This document shows positions 46,961 to 58,500 of a stretch of DNA of 64,000 nucleotides, piece after piece. The position numbers and the translations under genes are program-made. The notes under the pieces were generated by a model. It did not search any database, had not been told where the DNA came from, and worked only from the letters and a program-made list of their open reading frames with translations. Source of the stretch: Pogostemon cablin. Its lineage: Eukaryota; Streptophyta; Magnoliopsida; Lamiales; Lamiaceae. Every line of letters starts with the position of its first letter. The stretch's first letter is position 1. The stretch is taken from contig CM042975.1 of the NCBI GenBank assembly GCA_023678885.1, positions 27,259,405-27,323,404 on the forward strand. Reading direction: 5' to 3'.

Positions 46961-49900
46961 TCAATGCAAGTGATCAAGAAAAAGAACTTCCCTATCTTGT
47001 GGCGATTTATAGTGCTTCAAACGATGACCATTAGCCACAAAGATATCTCCGTTCCTATCTTTCAACTCAAAGCTTCCGCCTCCACATGCTCTATGAACCG
47101 CAAACGGTCCCATCCACTTGGATTTCAACTTGCCTGCAAAAATTTTCAAACGAGAGTTAAACAACAATACCTCATCTCCTTCATGGAACTCCTTGTGGCG
47201 AATCTTAGCATCGTGCCACTTCTTTACTCTCGCCTTATAGATCTTTGCATTCTCATAAGCCCTCTCTCTGAATTCATCAAGCTCATTGATATGGGTCATC
47301 CGCAGTTCCTTTGCATCAGTCAAACTCAAATTCAGTTTCCTTATCGCCCAATATGCTCTATGCTCAATCTCCACCGGAAGGTGACATGATTTCCCATAGA
47401 CTATTTGAAATGGCGACATCTCCATGACGGTCTTGTAGGCGGTTCTGAAACCCCATAAAGCATCATCCAACTTCAATGCCCAATCTTTCCTACTCACTCC
47501 AACCGTCTTCTCCAACACCTGTTTAATCTGCCTGTTTGAGACCTCAGCTTGCCCATTTGCTTGAGGGTGATAGGGTGTTGCCACCCTATGTTTCACACCA
47601 TAGTCCTTCAATACTTTCTCCATTAATTTATTGACGAAGTGTGTTCCCCCATCACTAACAAGCACCCTAGGTACTCCAAATCTTGAAAATATGTGCTTCT
47701 TCAGAAAATTCTGCACCACTCTAGCGTCATTTGTCTTTGTTGGAATTGCTTCCACCCACTTTGAGACATAATCGACAGCTAGAAGGATGTAGAGGAATCC
47801 ATTAGATGGGGGAAAAGGCCCCATAAAATCGATCCCCCATACATCAAAAATTTCCACCACCATGCTGGGCTGCAACGGCATCTCATCCCTTCTTGAAATT
47901 CCCCCCATCCGTTGACATCTATCACACGTCTCTACAAAAGACTGACATGTCTTGAATAAAGATGGCCAATACAATCCGGACTGTAATACTTTTGCTGCAG
48001 TCTTTTGAGCACCGAAATGCCCCCCATTTGGCTGTGAGTGACAGAACTCAAGCACACTATTCCATTCAGCTTCAGGCACACATCTACGGATGATGGAATC
48101 CGTGCAAATTTTGTAGACGAAAGGATCATCCCAAATGAAGCTCTGAACATCATACATGAACTTTGTTAACTGATGCTTGCTCATTTGATACGGCTTAGTC
48201 CCTGTTGCCAAGTAGTTGACATAATTTGCATACCAAGGGGTTTCTTCTTGTGTGGTCAACGCATAGATCCTGTGGATATCCACCTCTAGTATCTCCTCAT
48301 CGGGGAACACCTCTTTGATCACCTCACGAGCATCATCGCAGTGTTCTCTCGTCTCCAACCTAGACAAGTGGTCCGCCACAACATTCTCACTCCCCTTTTT
48401 GTCCCGAATTTCCATGTCAAACTCTTGCAACAACAAGATCCATCTAATCACCCTCGGCTTTGCATCTTTCTTCTCCATCAGGTATTTGATTGCCGAGTGA
48501 TCAGTGTAGACAACTGTTCTCATCCCTACCAAGTATGGCCTGAATTTGTCAAAAGCATACACCACTGCTAGAAACTCCTTCTCAGTCACGGTGTAATTCT
48601 TCTGTGCTGAATCAAATGTTTTGCTAGCATAATATATGGCACGAAACTTCTTTTCCCGCATCTGACCCAACACAACTCCAAGTGCAATATCACTCGCGTC
48701 ACACATCAGCACAAACGGCTCAGTCCAATCAGGAGTGATCAAAACTGGAGCAGTCACTAATGCTTCCTTAAGAACCTGAAATGCACTCAAACAAATATCA
48801 TTAAATACAAAAGGCACATCTTTTTCTAACAGGTGAGATAGTGGCTTGGAGAATTTAGAAAAATCCTTGATGAATCTTCTGTAAAATCCAGCATGCCCTA
48901 AGAACGAGCGAACTCCCTTCTCATTGGTAGGTGGTGGCAACTTCTCAATCGCAACTACCTTTGCACGATCCACCTGTAAACCTGCAGCAGACACATAATG
49001 ACCAAGAACAATACCCTCTCTCACCATGAAATGGCATTTCTCCCAATTCAAAACAAGATTGGTTTCTTGACACCTTTTCAATACAAGAGACAGATTAAAC
49101 AAGCAAATATCAAATGAAGAGCCAAAAACTGAGAAATCATCCATGAAAACTTCCATTATATTCTCAATTAGACCCTCAAAGATAGCCATCATACACCTTT
49201 GAAATGTCGCAGGTGCATTGCATAGACCGAAAGACATCTTTCTAAAGGCAAAGGTCCCATAGGGGCAGGTGAAAGTGGTCTTTTCCTGGTCTTCAGGAGT
49301 AATCATTATCTGATTATATCCTGAATACCCATCCAAGAAACAGTAAAATTCATATCCTGCAAGCCTATCCAACATTTGGTCCATGAAGGGTAAGGGAAAG
49401 TGATCTTTTCGTGTGTTTTCATTCAACTTCCTATAGTCCACACAAACACGCCACCCCGTGGGTATCCTAGTAGCTAGTACCTCACCATCATCAGCCTTCA
49501 CTATAGTCATCCCCCCTTTCTTTGCTACCACATGCAATGGACTAACATAAGGGCTATCACTTATAGGAAAAACTATTCCAGCATCTAACCACTTCAAAAC
49601 CTCTTTCCTAACCACCTCCTGCATAGCAGGGTTCAACCTACGCTGGTATTGCACAGAAGACTTTTTCTCATCCTCTAACCTGATTCTATGCATGCAAACA
49701 GCAGGATTAATACCCTTTAAGTCATCTATGGACCATCCTATAGCTGACCTATGTTCCCTAAGAACCTCTAGCAATCTTTCAAGTTCAAATTTAGATAAAG
49801 AAGAGGATACTATTACCGGAAATGTCTCATTGTCGCCAATATATGCGTACATGAGATGATCTGGCAATTGTTTAAGCTCTGCTTTCTTTTCTTCCTTCAC

Positions 49901-52717
49901 ATCTGGCTCATCCTTCTCCAATGGTAAGAACTTCTGATTCCACCTCGTCTGTTCCAACCTTGCTGCTTCTTCCATAGTATACCTGCAATCATTTAAACTA
50001 TGTAAGCATTCAAGATATTCAAGACAAAGTTCATTAGATAAGTCATCCAACTCCGTGGTGGGAAAAGTGAGAGACTCGCTGATACACATCTCCAGAGGAT
50101 CCTTAGACAGGATAAGAGACATGTTTTCATTCACAGTCTCCTCCACCACTTCCAAGCTCTTGCACTCTTCCTTATCTTTTGGCCATCTCATCGCTTTCTC
50201 TAGGGAAAAGACAATCTCTTCATCATTAACCCTCAGTTTCAATTCTCCATTTTGAACATCAATTAATGCTCCCCCAGTAGCTAGGAAAGGTCTTCCTAGG
50301 ATAAGAGGTACATTATTGTCGTCCTCCATGTCGAGCACCAAGAAGTCCACTGGAAAGATAAATTTATCGACCTTCACCAATACATCTTCTATCACCCCCT
50401 TTGGATAGGTTAGAGATCGATCAGCCAACTGAAGTGCTATCGATGTTGGCTTCAACTCCCCCAAACCTAACTTTTTGAACATGGTGTACGGCATCAGGTT
50501 GATGCTGGCTCCAAGATCGCATAAGGCCCTCTTCGCAGGCCCTCTCCCTATTTCACACGGAATTGTAAAACTGCCAGGATCCTTAAGCTTTTCAGGTAAC
50601 TTCCTCTGAATGATTGAACTGCAATTTTCAGTGAGATTCACTGTCTCTACACTGGTCAAACTTCTCTTCTTGGACATAATATCCTTGATGAACCGGGCAT
50701 AGTGAGGCATCTGCTCCAAAGCCTCTGCAAAAGGGATATTAATTTGGATTTTCCTGAAAATTTCCAAGAATCTCTTGAACTTCTCATCAAGCCCTTTCTT
50801 TAGGTGAAGTTGAGGAAATGGAAGGGGTATCTTGGTTTTTGGAATTCCCCAACTATCTCTCTCTGGTTCCTCAACCTTCTGTTTTTCTTCCCTCAACCTC
50901 TTAGCCGCTTGCCACTTTTTCTCAGGAATTTCCTTCTTAGCTTGAATCTGAGACGAATCTGGAATTTTTGGAATCACTGCATCACTACTTGACTCCAACT
51001 CAATTTGAGTTGGGTCACTATCAAGCTGAATTGGCTCATTATTGCCCAATGTATCATCTGTTTTGTCCACTGGCATCTCTGGTCCCTCATACTGCTTCCC
51101 AGACCTCAATGTGATAGCTTTGCACTCTTTTGGGTTGATTTCTGTTGTCGATGGAAATTTACCCTTTTGCTGTTGTGAACCCATTGTAGAAGCCAGCTGA
51201 CCAATTGAGTGCTCCAACCCTTGCAACTGCTTGGACATTGAGGAGTTCATCCCCACAATCACTCCTTCCAACTTGGTGATTCTTGATTCATGAGCCTTAT
51301 GAGTTGCTTCATTATTCACCATGTACTGCTTTACCAGATCCTCGAAATCTGGTTTTCCTTCCTCAGTCTTTGCACCATGATCAAAGTTGGTTGGAAACTG
51401 GACTGCATTATTCTGATTTGAATATGAGAGGTTCTCATGCCTTCTTTGTCCTTGCCAATTTCCACCTCCACTTTGATTGTTCTGATTGCCACCTTGATTC
51501 TGATAGTTACCCCCTTGGAAATTCCTATTGTTAAAATTTCCTTGGTTGTTCCTATTCCCTTGCCAATTTCCACCTTGGTTATTAGGCGGCCCTCTGTATC
51601 CTTGTGTGCTCTGACCCATGGCCCATTTAGCATCCTCAACTTCTTGCAAGTTCATCACTATGCCATCACTGTCACTTCCTTGACTGCTTCCCCCACTGTA
51701 AAGATTGCTTAAGTGCTTATTCATTTCTTCCAATTGAGTAGCAACCTTATCAAACTTATCTGCTTCAGCCACTTTCTCCTCCACTCGTGCAACCTTTCCA
51801 AGCACATAGCTTCCACGAATTCTATCTGAGGGCCAGTCTCTTGAGTTCATGGATATGTCATCAAAAAGCTTCTCAACATCTCTCGAGCTCTTCCCAAAGA
51901 TGGTTCCACCAGCAGATGCATCTACTAAAACTCTCAAATCATTATCCAGACCATTGTAGAACACACTGATAATCTGAGACTTCTTGAGGCCATGTTGTGG
52001 GCATCTTCTTAAAGCTTCTTTAAATCTCTCCCATGCCTCATTGAATGTCTCATCTCTTCGCTGCTTAAACTGGTTTATCTCTTGCTTCAGAGCCATCACT
52101 TTTGATGGTGGCATGAAGCGTTCCACAAAAAGCTGTTGAAGTTCAGTCCAATTGCTGCAGCTCCCTTGCTCCAGGTTATCGTACCACTCTCTTGCCTTAT
52201 CAGCCAAGGAGAACTGAAACAACCTCATTTTCCAAGTATCATCATTGGCATCTGCCATCTTCACCGTGTTGACATAGCTGTTATAACGCTTCAGGTGCCC
52301 AAACGGCTCATCAAACACACCTCCCGCGAAAGGATTTCTTTCCACCATAGAGATAAGGGCTGGTCTGATGTCATTTGTTTCATTGACACCTCCAACTACG
52401 CCTGTCCCTCCCAGATTTGTGGATTTGAAAGTCTCGCGGAGTATTATGTCATCTTCATCTGGCTGTCTAACGCCTGCCATGATCACTGTTTCAAATTCCT
52501 CTTCGACTTCTTGCAAGTCGCGGTTCTCAGTTTCTCCTTCTACTTCTAACACTGTAGACTGCTCTGCCACTTTCGTCTTATCTTTCTTTTTCGGAGCTTT
52601 TGCAGTATTAGGTGTTGTGTTAGCAACTCTTCCTTTTCCCCTTCTTCTCCTTGCTGATGCTTCGATTTCCGGATCAAATTTTATGAGTGGAAGTCCCTTC
52701 TTTGATCTCGTGTGCAT
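46961..52717 (-). CDS. Athila-type gag-pol polyprotein, uninterrupted 1,918 codons
   Basis: Structural protein and replication enzymes of the nested gypsy element. Start is ATG of MHTRSKKGLP at 52717, about 100 nt after the PBS. Gag (about residues 100-300: FAGGVFDEPFGHLKRYNSYV, WYDNLEQGS) is followed by an Asn/Gln/Gly-rich stretch (about 385-440) in place of a CCHC knuckle. Protease DLGASINLMPY (about 733). RT: RVCVDYRKLNENT, FLDGYSGYNQ, and catalytic FMDDFSVFG (about 1190). RNase H: CDASDIALGVVLG (about 1337). Integrase: zinc-binding region (about 1545-1605), core WGIDFMGPFP, SDGGTHF and QAEVSNRQ with DD35E spacing. No chromodomain. No frameshift or stop over 5.7 kb, so it is young and potentially active, but its own 5' LTR lacks most of its length. 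Confidence 0.95.
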   Translation of the reverse strand: MHTRSKKGLPLIKFDPEIEASARRRRGKGRVANTTPNTAKAPKKKDKTKVAEQSTVLEVEGETENRDLQEVEEEFETVIMAGVRQPDEDDIILRETFKSTNLGGTGVVGGVNETNDIRPALISMVERNPFAGGVFDEPFGHLKRYNSYVNTVKMADANDDTWKMRLFQFSLADKAREWYDNLEQGSCSNWTELQQLFVERFMPPSKVMALKQEINQFKQRRDETFNEAWERFKEALRRCPQHGLKKSQIISVFYNGLDNDLRVLVDASAGGTIFGKSSRDVEKLFDDISMNSRDWPSDRIRGSYVLGKVARVEEKVAEADKFDKVATQLEEMNKHLSNLYSGGSSQGSDSDGIVMNLQEVEDAKWAMGQSTQGYRGPPNNQGGNWQGNRNNQGNFNNRNFQGGNYQNQGGNQNNQSGGGNWQGQRRHENLSYSNQNNAVQFPTNFDHGAKTEEGKPDFEDLVKQYMVNNEATHKAHESRITKLEGVIVGMNSSMSKQLQGLEHSIGQLASTMGSQQQKGKFPSTTEINPKECKAITLRSGKQYEGPEMPVDKTDDTLGNNEPIQLDSDPTQIELESSSDAVIPKIPDSSQIQAKKEIPEKKWQAAKRLREEKQKVEEPERDSWGIPKTKIPLPFPQLHLKKGLDEKFKRFLEIFRKIQINIPFAEALEQMPHYARFIKDIMSKKRSLTSVETVNLTENCSSIIQRKLPEKLKDPGSFTIPCEIGRGPAKRALCDLGASINLMPYTMFKKLGLGELKPTSIALQLADRSLTYPKGVIEDVLVKVDKFIFPVDFLVLDMEDDNNVPLILGRPFLATGGALIDVQNGELKLRVNDEEIVFSLEKAMRWPKDKEECKSLEVVEETVNENMSLILSKDPLEMCISESLTFPTTELDDLSNELCLEYLECLHSLNDCRYTMEEAARLEQTRWNQKFLPLEKDEPDVKEEKKAELKQLPDHLMYAYIGDNETFPVIVSSSLSKFELERLLEVLREHRSAIGWSIDDLKGINPAVCMHRIRLEDEKKSSVQYQRRLNPAMQEVVRKEVLKWLDAGIVFPISDSPYVSPLHVVAKKGGMTIVKADDGEVLATRIPTGWRVCVDYRKLNENTRKDHFPLPFMDQMLDRLAGYEFYCFLDGYSGYNQIMITPEDQEKTTFTCPYGTFAFRKMSFGLCNAPATFQRCMMAIFEGLIENIMEVFMDDFSVFGSSFDICLFNLSLVLKRCQETNLVLNWEKCHFMVREGIVLGHYVSAAGLQVDRAKVVAIEKLPPPTNEKGVRSFLGHAGFYRRFIKDFSKFSKPLSHLLEKDVPFVFNDICLSAFQVLKEALVTAPVLITPDWTEPFVLMCDASDIALGVVLGQMREKKFRAIYYASKTFDSAQKNYTVTEKEFLAVVYAFDKFRPYLVGMRTVVYTDHSAIKYLMEKKDAKPRVIRWILLLQEFDMEIRDKKGSENVVADHLSRLETREHCDDAREVIKEVFPDEEILEVDIHRIYALTTQEETPWYANYVNYLATGTKPYQMSKHQLTKFMYDVQSFIWDDPFVYKICTDSIIRRCVPEAEWNSVLEFCHSQPNGGHFGAQKTAAKVLQSGLYWPSLFKTCQSFVETCDRCQRMGGISRRDEMPLQPSMVVEIFDVWGIDFMGPFPPSNGFLYILLAVDYVSKWVEAIPTKTNDARVVQNFLKKHIFSRFGVPRVLVSDGGTHFVNKLMEKVLKDYGVKHRVATPYHPQANGQAEVSNRQIKQVLEKTVGVSRKDWALKLDDALWGFRTAYKTVMEMSPFQIVYGKSCHLPVEIEHRAYWAIRKLNLSLTDAKELRMTHINELDEFRERAYENAKIYKARVKKWHDAKIRHKEFHEGDEVLLFNSRLKIFAGKLKSKWMGPFAVHRACGGGSFELKDRNGDIFVANGHRLKHYKSPQDREVLFLDHLH

Positions 52718-52816
52718 ACACCTGTTAAGAAGAAATATAAGTTTAAGAAAAATTTACTAATACAAAAATTGTCTTAAATAATCTAGCAATTAAAAGAAAA
52801 ATAAATAATTATGCCG

Positions 52817-52834
52817 TCCCCGGCAACGGCGCCA
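52817..52834 (-). other. Primer-binding site for Asp-tRNA
   Basis: On the - strand TGGCGCCGTTGCCGGGGA, the PBS type complementary to the 3' end of tRNA-Asp and common in Athila/Tat elements. Its first bases overlap the 'gccaaaaac' sequence shared with an internal LTR position (44610-44618). Confidence 0.9.
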
Positions 52835-52839
52835 AAAAC

Positions 52840-53334
52840 TTGTGTCCTCGCGTGTTTTTTTCGCCCCCCAGGAGTATGCGTGTGTTGTGGGCCTTATGCG
52901 ATGGATTTGTTCTCCACATGTGATGGGCATCAAATTATTTTACAATATCTCTTCATGCTTGGGCCCACAATTTTAAATGGCTTGCTTGTTCCATTCCAAG
53001 TCCAGTTTGTGTGGCATGAATGACTTGGCAAAGAAGATTAATGCTTTTCAATTCAATCAGTTACCGTGATCATTAATATGCTTATTACCTCCAACCATGC
53101 GACTCGACTCTTCTCTCACCCATTTTCGACCTGCTTTCCCTCTTTTGAACTCTTTTTCTAATACTACTTATTAATATCACTTCAAAATAGTTTTAAATTC
53201 TGCAAAATCTCAACAATATCCGTGAAGTCATAGAAATTATAAAAATAAATTATAAACTCCACAAACAATGCTAAAATTATGCAATAATCATATGAAAAAC
53301 GGCCTATGAAAAGCGCGAATTTTCGTGCTTAACA
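52840..53334 (-). repeat. Athila-type 5' LTR, 3' two-thirds deleted
   Basis: 495 bp, apparently identical to the first 495 bp of the 3' LTR (44619-45113), starting TGTTAAGCACG on the - strand. It then passes straight into the PBS through GTTTTTGGC, instead of continuing for another 1,160 bp. The lost part should contain the transcription start (R) and U5. Confidence 0.85.
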
Positions 53335-53339
53335 GGAGC

Positions 53340-55498
53340 GTCCAAAGAACGTGACAAAGATTCATAGTTTTCTAGGATTAGCTGGATATTATCGACGATT
53401 TATCAAAGATTTTTCGTTGTTGGCTTCATATTTGACTAAATTGACTCGAAAAGAGGTAAAATTTGAATGGAGTGAAGAATGCAAGGAAGCATTTCAAGAA
53501 TTGAAAAGACGACTCATTTCAGCTCCTATTCTTGCTTTGCTAGACCGAGCGATTGGAGAATTTACCATTTATAGCGACACCTCGAGACAAGGATTAGGAT
53601 GCGTTCTCATGCAAGAAGGAAAGGTTATTGCCTACGCTTTAAGAAAATTGAAGAAAAACGAAGAAAATTATCATACACATGATTTAGAGTTGGCTGCAAT
53701 CGTCTTTGCGTTGAAAATATGGAGGCACTATCTTTATGGTGCAACTTATCGAGTTTTCACTTATCACAAGAGCTTAAAGTATATGACCATGCAAAAGGAA
53801 CGTAACCTCAGGCAAAGGCGATGGATGGAGTTAATTAGTGACTATGGCTTAGTCATCGATTATCATCCTGGAAAGGCGAACGTTGTTGCAGATGTTCTGA
53901 GTAGAAAGTCTTCTACCTCACTTGCTTCGATTCGATCTTTTTATCTTCCTATGTTGGAGCAATTTAAATCTTTGCACATTTTGCTCGATTTTGAAAAGTC
54001 TAATGATTCCGCTTTAATCGCCAAATTCGAGGTTAGACCTACCTTGTTCGAGCAAATTCGAGAAAGATAATCACATGATGTTCATTTACAACAAAAGATG
54101 GCGAAGCTAAATCAAGGAAAAGAAACAGAATTTCAAATTCGGAATGACGGACTCCTTACTTTTAAAAATCGTGTTTGTGTTCCATTAGGACTTGATGTTC
54201 ATAGAGCTATTCTTGAGGAAGCCCATTCTTCAGCCTATGTTATGCTTCCTGATAGTACCAAAATGCACAAAATGCTTTGGGAGCATTATTGGTGGCCAGG
54301 TATAAAACGGGACATTGCTGAATTCATATCAAAGTGTTTATCATGCCAACAGATAAAAGCGGAACACCAAAAACCAGCCGACATACTTCAACCACTACCT
54401 ATTCCTGAGTGGAAATGGGAGAACATCACGATGGATTTTGTTTCTGGTTTACCTCGAACCCAAAAGGGTCATGACTCCATCTGGGTCATTGTCGATCATT
54501 TGACGTAATCGGCACACTTCCTTCCAGTGCACACCAATGAATCTTTAGAGAAACTTGCCAAGTTATATGTCAATGAGATCATGAGATTTCACGGAGTGCC
54601 AGTGTCAATCATATCTGATCAAAATCCAAGGTTCACTTCACGTTTTTGGCCTAGTCTGCAAAGAGCGTTGGGTACAAAATTATTATTCAGTACTTTTTTT
54701 CATCCACAAACTGATGGACAGTCAGAGAGAGCTATACAGACACTAGAGGACATGCTACGTGCAGTGGTGTTGAATTTGGGAGGTAGCTGGGATAGGTACG
54801 TGACTTTGGTGAAGTTCGCATATAATAACAGTTACCATTCAAGTATTGGAATGCTCCCGTACGAAGCTCTCTATGGCCGAAAGTGTCGAACACCACTCTT
54901 TTGGGATGAAATTGGCGAGAGACAAATCGAACCAGTAGAGCTTATCGAAGATGTGAAGGAAAAAATACAACTTATTCGAGACAGACTTAAAGCAGCGCAA
55001 GATCGACAGAAAAGCTACGCAGATAATAGGAGGCGCGAGTTGGAGTTTAATGAAGGAGATAAAGTCTTTCTGAAAGTTTCTCCGTGGAAGGACGTGTTGT
55101 GATTCTGCCGTCGAGAAAAGTTAAGTCCGAGGTATATTGGCCCGTTTACGATCATACAAAGGATTGGTCGTGTCGTGTATCGACTTGAGCTACCATCTGA
55201 ATTATCAAAGATTCACGATGTCTTCCATATCTCTATGCTTATAAAATATGAATCAAATCCTTCGCACGTGCTCGAAAATCCTCTAGTTGTATTAAAGAAA
55301 AATCTATCGTACGAAGTACAACCTGTTAAAATTGTAGATCTTCGAGAGAAAATACTTCGTAATAAATCCATTCCTATGGTGAGAGTTCTATGGAGAAGTG
55401 ATCGAATTGAAGAAGAAACGTGGGAACCAGAGTCAGTCATGCGTCAACAACATCCAAATCTCTTTTCATCTCTAGGTACGTTTATGTTTCGAGGATGA
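53340..55498 (+). pseudogene. Chromovirus RNase H-integrase-chromodomain, second part
   Basis: Continues the chromovirus pol after the nested element, in a single frame with stops at 54070 (TAA), 54506 (TAA) and 55100 (TGA). RT thumb and RNase H: FLGLAGYYRRFIKDFS, YSDTSRQGLGCVLMQ, HDLELAAIVFALKIWRHYLYG. Integrase: HYWWPGIKRDI, CLSCQQIKAEH, ITMDFVSGLP, ISDQNPRFTSRFW, and DGQSERAIQTLED with the catalytic Glu. C-terminal chromodomain at 55320-55460 (MVRVLWRSDRIEEETWEPES), a module thought to direct integration to modified histones. The RNase H active site appears kept; IN cannot be made intact. Confidence 0.88.
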
Positions 55499-55507
55499 AA
55501 CTTTTTA

Positions 55508-58500
55508 GAGGGGGGATACCTTATAATATTTTAGCCCAACTAGAATTTTTTTTTAACCCAAAATTTTTTTTTTTTTGTGGCCAAAAGGCCAGCCCACTTA
55601 AATGAGATAGATATTATTATTAAGGCTGCATTATTTCATAATAACAATAAAAAGAAAAAAAGAAAAAAAACGTGAGAAGAAAGAGGAAAAAGAGGAGAAA
55701 TAGAGAATGGAGAGGAGAAACCCTTACAGATCAAATTCTCTCTTATAACTCTCATTTTAGGTGGTGTCTAAGTTGCGTTGAGGTAAGTAATGTGTAAATC
55801 AAGCTTCCTTTTTCCATGATTTTATAATTTTGTTGTATTTCTTTCTGGTATTGGGTAAATTCGCAGCTACTGTTCGAACGGCTTTTGATATAGCTATTGC
55901 TCTCAGAAATTTGCAAACTCAATTTTTTTACGTAGCTGAATTCGTTAAATTTCTGTAGCCACTTGAAATGCCTTAATCTGATTTTTCTACAATTAGTTAT
56001 GATTTTCTCTTAAACTGCCGCTAACTGGAAAATTTCAGAACTTTTATGTCGAATTCAAATTTATTTCCTATCATTTTGTTTAAGAAATGATCTGAAATGG
56101 GATATGTGAGATTGGGAGATGATGTTGAGGAGTTACGGGCTGTTTCTATTTAATATCAACTCGCTCGAGCTCGATTAAGTTTTTTTTAACAATGAAAAAC
56201 GATGTTATCGCCTAATAGTTATGTATATTGATTTGTATTTATTTGCTTATCTCCTTTTTAGGTAAAGAGCTATCGATGAAGGATAAGGGACTGACTTCAG
56301 ATTCCAGAGAGAGTTAATCATTTTCTGGTGAGTTGATAATTCGGGAACGCCTTCTCTTGTGGGAAGTGTGGACCGTCGACAAGTTCACATTCATTTTTTT
56401 AGTTAATTGATAAGAAAATTATTTGGTAATGTGTTATGTGGTAAAGAGTTTAATTGGCTCGATTGTTCTGGTTTGACCCTGATTGGCCTAATTTGGTTAA
56501 TTGATTATCTTGTAGTATTTTCATACAGAGTCCTGTCGGTCATATGTTATGGGTATTAATGATTTTAACTTATGTTGTAGAGCCTTGTCGGCTCGATATC
56601 TGATATCATCTATTGTGAATTATTTAAGAATTGATCTCTTGTTATTCTTGTGACTTGTGTGCTGATTAAGACTATGACTTGAGTTGTTATGTCTTTGATG
56701 ATACATATGTATACCTGATACCGAGGTTAAATAACCCGAACTGGTCACGGTTCGGGTGAGTTGGAGCGACATTGATTAAGTAGTCCGAATTGTCGCGGTT
56801 CGGGTGAGTTAGAGTGACAAACAAGTCGTTCGTGGCTTGGCAAACCCGAGTGAGTTAGATCTAATGGGGCACCTGTCCATTTGTCAAATACTGATACTCT
56901 GGAAGGTGATCGTTAGATGGATCAGTCTATTATAGACTCAGTCAACGTCACCGGTGTGGGACATGCATGTCAGATATGTGTATATGCTTGATCATTTCAT
57001 GGATCACATCGATATTGAATTGTGAACTTTAGCACTTGGTGTGCGTTGAGAAAGAACATTAACATGCATTTTGTCTAGAGTAACGGTGACGGGTTCGAAC
57101 TAACTCTCGACGGAGAGCTCAGTTCGAGAAGGATATTGGCTACCCACGCATCTTTTATGTGATAACATGTTATTTGAACAAATTGTGTCATTCGTAAATA
57201 ATGATTTCAAAACCGGACCTGACCGGCCGGTTCGACCGGTTCAACGGGGAACCGGAGCCGAAATCGATCCGAAAACCCCCTAAACTTTTAAGGTCAAACT
57301 GGAAAAAATCGGGTTGAACCGGCTCAAACCGGAATAATTGGCTGAACCGGTCAAACCGATAACTGGCGATTCCTTTTTTTTTTTTAATTTTCAACTTTTT
57401 TATTTTTTTTTATTTTTTTTTTAAGTTTTCACTTTGAAACTTGAATCATCGACTAATTTAAGAGCTAACAATTCCAACAATACAAGTGTAAAGAAATGGA
57501 AGTATTGATCTTTATATGTGATCTAATACCCCTTATCTTCAATAAGAAATCAATGTGAGATGAAAAAAAGAAGGGGAATCATTAGTCTTTATATAGAGTT
57601 TCAATGCTCTCTCTTTCCAATAATTAACTAATGTGGGATATTGATTAAGATGAGAAGAATTTTATTAAACAAAATATTTACTAAATGTAATTTAGTACTA
57701 ACTAATTATTTGTTTAAATTTGAAATAAATAAATTTATTTGCTTTGTATACAAAATAAATAAATAATTTTTTTAATAAATGTTGATTAAAATTAAAATTA
57801 ATTATTTTTTTTTATATTAGAATGAACCATTTTAATTTTATTTTTATTTCAATTTCAATATTCATAATTAATTTTTTTGATCCATTATTTTTAATAAATG
57901 TATATTCACATGTAAATTAATATGTTAATATAAAATTATCTATAAATAATAAATTATTAAGTTATATAAAAATATTAAATCATATATAAAACAATAAAAT
58001 AGTAAATAATATATAAAATAATTAAATATTATTAAAAATAGTGAATTTCCAATTTTTCGGTTGAACCGCCGATCCAACCGTGAACTGTTGGGCTCTCCGG
58101 TTTGACCTCCGGCTCGGTTATGAAAACACTGTTCGTAAATGCGTACATAGGTTTTATTTTTATTAATTTGTATATTGAGTAAGAAATAATTGATGTGGGA
58201 AGAAATGTTGGATTTTATGTTATGAGCCGCGAGTGTGAGTACATGCTTCGTATAAGGGTTGGGGTGACCGACTTATCAGCTCACTGAGATAGTGGTTTTG
58301 CTCACCCCTATCATTCCCTTTCTTTTCAGGCTGTTGATATCTTTTTGGTTGGAGGTTGCCTATCGTTGCTCGTCATCTGATCAGTGCTTTAGTACTTTTC
58401 TCTTTGTGTAAAATTTGGCGAATCCATTGGCGAGATTGTATAGTTTATATCTACTAACCCCCTTGATGTATTTTTTTTGGCTTTCGTGATGTTATATCGC

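Larger units (their letters stand above)
43459..53334 (-). mobile_element. Athila/Tat-type Ty3/gypsy element, 9,876 bp, nested in chromovirus
   Basis: 5-bp TSD GGAGC at 43454-43458 and 53335-53339. On the - strand: 5' LTR remnant (53334-52840), Asp-tRNA PBS (52834-52817), gag-pol (52717-46961), 1.85-kb non-coding tail (46960-45114), PPT (about 45130-45114) and full 3' LTR (45113-43459, 1,655 bp). The shared 495 bp of the two LTRs look identical by eye, so insertion was very recent. About 1,160 bp of the 5' LTR, next to the PBS, is missing. Confidence 0.9.
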
